Below, in pieces: positions 63,101-64,000 of a stretch of 64,000 bases of DNA. The notes under the pieces are model-generated. The model was not told the DNA's origin and did no database searches. It worked only from the letters and a program-made list of their open reading frames with translations. The DNA is taken from assembly GCA_916610825.1 (NCBI GenBank), contig OU744448.1, positions 18,165,936 to 18,229,935 on the forward strand, written 5' to 3'. The stretch comes from Haliclystus octoradiatus. Lineage: Eukaryota; Cnidaria; Staurozoa; Stauromedusae; Haliclystidae. How positions within the stretch are numbered: position 1 is the stretch's first letter; every line of letters starts with the position of its first letter. A program made the translations under genes and the position numbers.

Positions 63101-63503
63101 GAACTGTTCATGAACTCATGGATTCTTTTGCAGGGGATTGTTCTGAAAATTGTTTTTTTTTTAGAAAAGGGTTACCACACACTTGAAAATGTTTGTATTG
63201 ATATTAACAACACTCAAGAAAGTTAGAAGACACTCTGAAAGTGTTAAAAGCACTCGCCTTTAAGGCTCGTCTTTTTAACACTTCACTTGTATCTTCAAAC
63301 ATTCCTTACAATGTAGTAAATATGAATACAAAGAAGGTAATGTGTGGTAACCTTTCATTCAGGACATTTCTCATTGCAGCTCGGCTTCCAACTATATGGA
63401 ATCAATATATTCAACGAATAATAACTGAATGATAATTTGTATTCCTGTTTTAGAAAATGTTGACTCTGAAATTCTTGAGCAGCAACGCAATATTCAAGAC
63501 CAG
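60118..63503 (+). CDS. Unidentified gene, first two coding exons (continues past the window)
   Basis: Exon 1 is ATGGCGGAAACAG (60118-60130) with a GTAAGA donor. Exon 2 is 63454-63503 between TTGTTTTAG and GTATGT. The phase fits, giving MAETENVDSEILEQQRNIQD and one more Gln: acidic, then a helical Gln-rich stretch, likely the start of a coiled coil. I do not recognise the family. The 3.3-kb intron is filled with nested TIR elements and a GTTCATGAAC cluster. No third exon is visible before the window ends. Confidence 0.7.
60950..62933. mobile_element. TIR element (about 210-bp TIRs) interrupted by a MITE
   Basis: The left arm (60950-61114, continuing 62359-62400) and right arm (about 62730-62933) are inverted: CTCGATGTTATGAAAAAAGT, GTTCTGGCC, TAGTTGCTGTCATG and GGGGACTTTA occur in both. 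No coding capacity. Confidence 0.8.
61115..62358. mobile_element. MITE with TA target, 1.24 kb, nested
   Basis: Ends GGGGAGAGCGGGGTGAA, inverted at 62342-62358, flanked by TA duplicated. The outer element's other arm preserves the empty site (GTCGTAATTG). Subterminal GGAAC/GTTCC words continue the repeat. Tc1/mariner or pogo-like by target site. Confidence 0.85.
62944..63136. repeat. GTTCATGAAC palindrome cluster
   Basis: About twelve TTCATGAAC/GTTCATGAA words, with GTTCATGAACGTGAAATTGC and its reverse complement forming a larger palindrome. It ends TTTTGCAGGGG, the terminus of the 58518 MITE. The matching left terminus is missing. Confidence 0.85.
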
Positions 63504-63694
63504 GTATGTTGTTATATTGTTAAGAATCCATTCTGTAAGTAGTTTGGAGAATAAAATAAAAGCTAGTAAACTGATATCTTCAATACTAATAAATTGTGAC
63601 AACAAGGACAGTAGATTCATTTGAACAAGAAATGTTCATGGTTGGTGGAATTTATACATACCCTTGCACTTGCAATACTTTTTAATACTATTTA

Positions 63695-63925
63695 CTATGC
63701 TCATGAACAGTTCATGCATGGTTCATGAGCTTGTTTTTTTCTACCTTTTCACAATAGTTATATAGAAAAGGTAGTAGGCAGCTGTTACACATCAAATCCT
63801 TCTATTCAATCAAAAATTTGTTCTGAGCTCTTCAGGCTACCGCTCATTTGCATTGCACTTCATGAACTATTCATGATGGTTCACGAGGAAAAGATAATAT
63901 TAACCATTTAAATTTAATGTTCATG
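63695..63925. repeat. Further GTTCATGAAC-family fragments
   Basis: CATGAACAGTTCATGCATGG at 63702 and TTCATGAACTATTCATGATG at 63859, with GTTCATGAAC at 63920. No complete termini. Confidence 0.55.
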
Positions 63926-64000
63926 AACAACAAACTTAGACAATAGACACATATCTAAAAGACGGTAGTGCAGCACTGCACACATATAAAATAGGTTCAA

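Overview
The window is nuclear DNA from an invertebrate animal. It is AT-rich, its genes are split by canonical GT-AG introns, and it is loaded with animal-type transposons (Ty3/gypsy, LINEs, an ISL2EU-type THAP transposase, many MITEs). Host genes present are a receptor tyrosine kinase and the axonemal dynein light chain DNAL1, so the animal makes motile cilia. A tunicate or another marine invertebrate would fit, but the species cannot be fixed from sequence alone.

Layout. (1) About 0.1-29.2 kb, plus strand: a split-kinase receptor tyrosine kinase, read as 15 exons (six extracellular/juxtamembrane/TM, eight kinase, plus one weak exon at 118-178). Its 15.6-kb intron at the kinase insert (5592-21143) holds a dead SWIM/YqaJ/PHD/Ulp1-like gene, a 328-bp AAT microsatellite, a 1.76-kb TIR element, a PIF/Harbinger-like MITE, a dead ISL2EU-type transposase split by a LINE, and a TIR element carrying a 146-bp satellite. 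A degenerate LINE lies in a later intron. (2) 29.6-37.7 kb: a 49-bp-arm hairpin, then a TTAA-site DNA transposon containing a nearly complete Ty3/gypsy element, itself split by a LINE. (3) 39.7-40.3 kb: a 179-codon unidentified ORF. (4) 41.7-60.0 kb, minus strand: the complete DNAL1 gene. Its largest intron carries a 9.1-kb foldback-like composite made of inverted minisatellites, about 13 copies of a 195/211-bp satellite and a second copy of the TTAA transposon. (5) 60.1 kb onward, plus strand: the first two coding exons of an unidentified gene, 95 bp from the DNAL1 start in a head-to-head arrangement.

The host genes are ordinary. The remarkable part is the repeat architecture. Two unrelated TIR-bounded elements each contain their own satellite array, and in the larger one every satellite monomer carries a copy of the element's terminal motif. 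Several nested insertions can be dated relative to one another because the uninterrupted sequence is also in the window. A family of MITE-like repeats built on the palindrome GTTCATGAAC is scattered through the introns.
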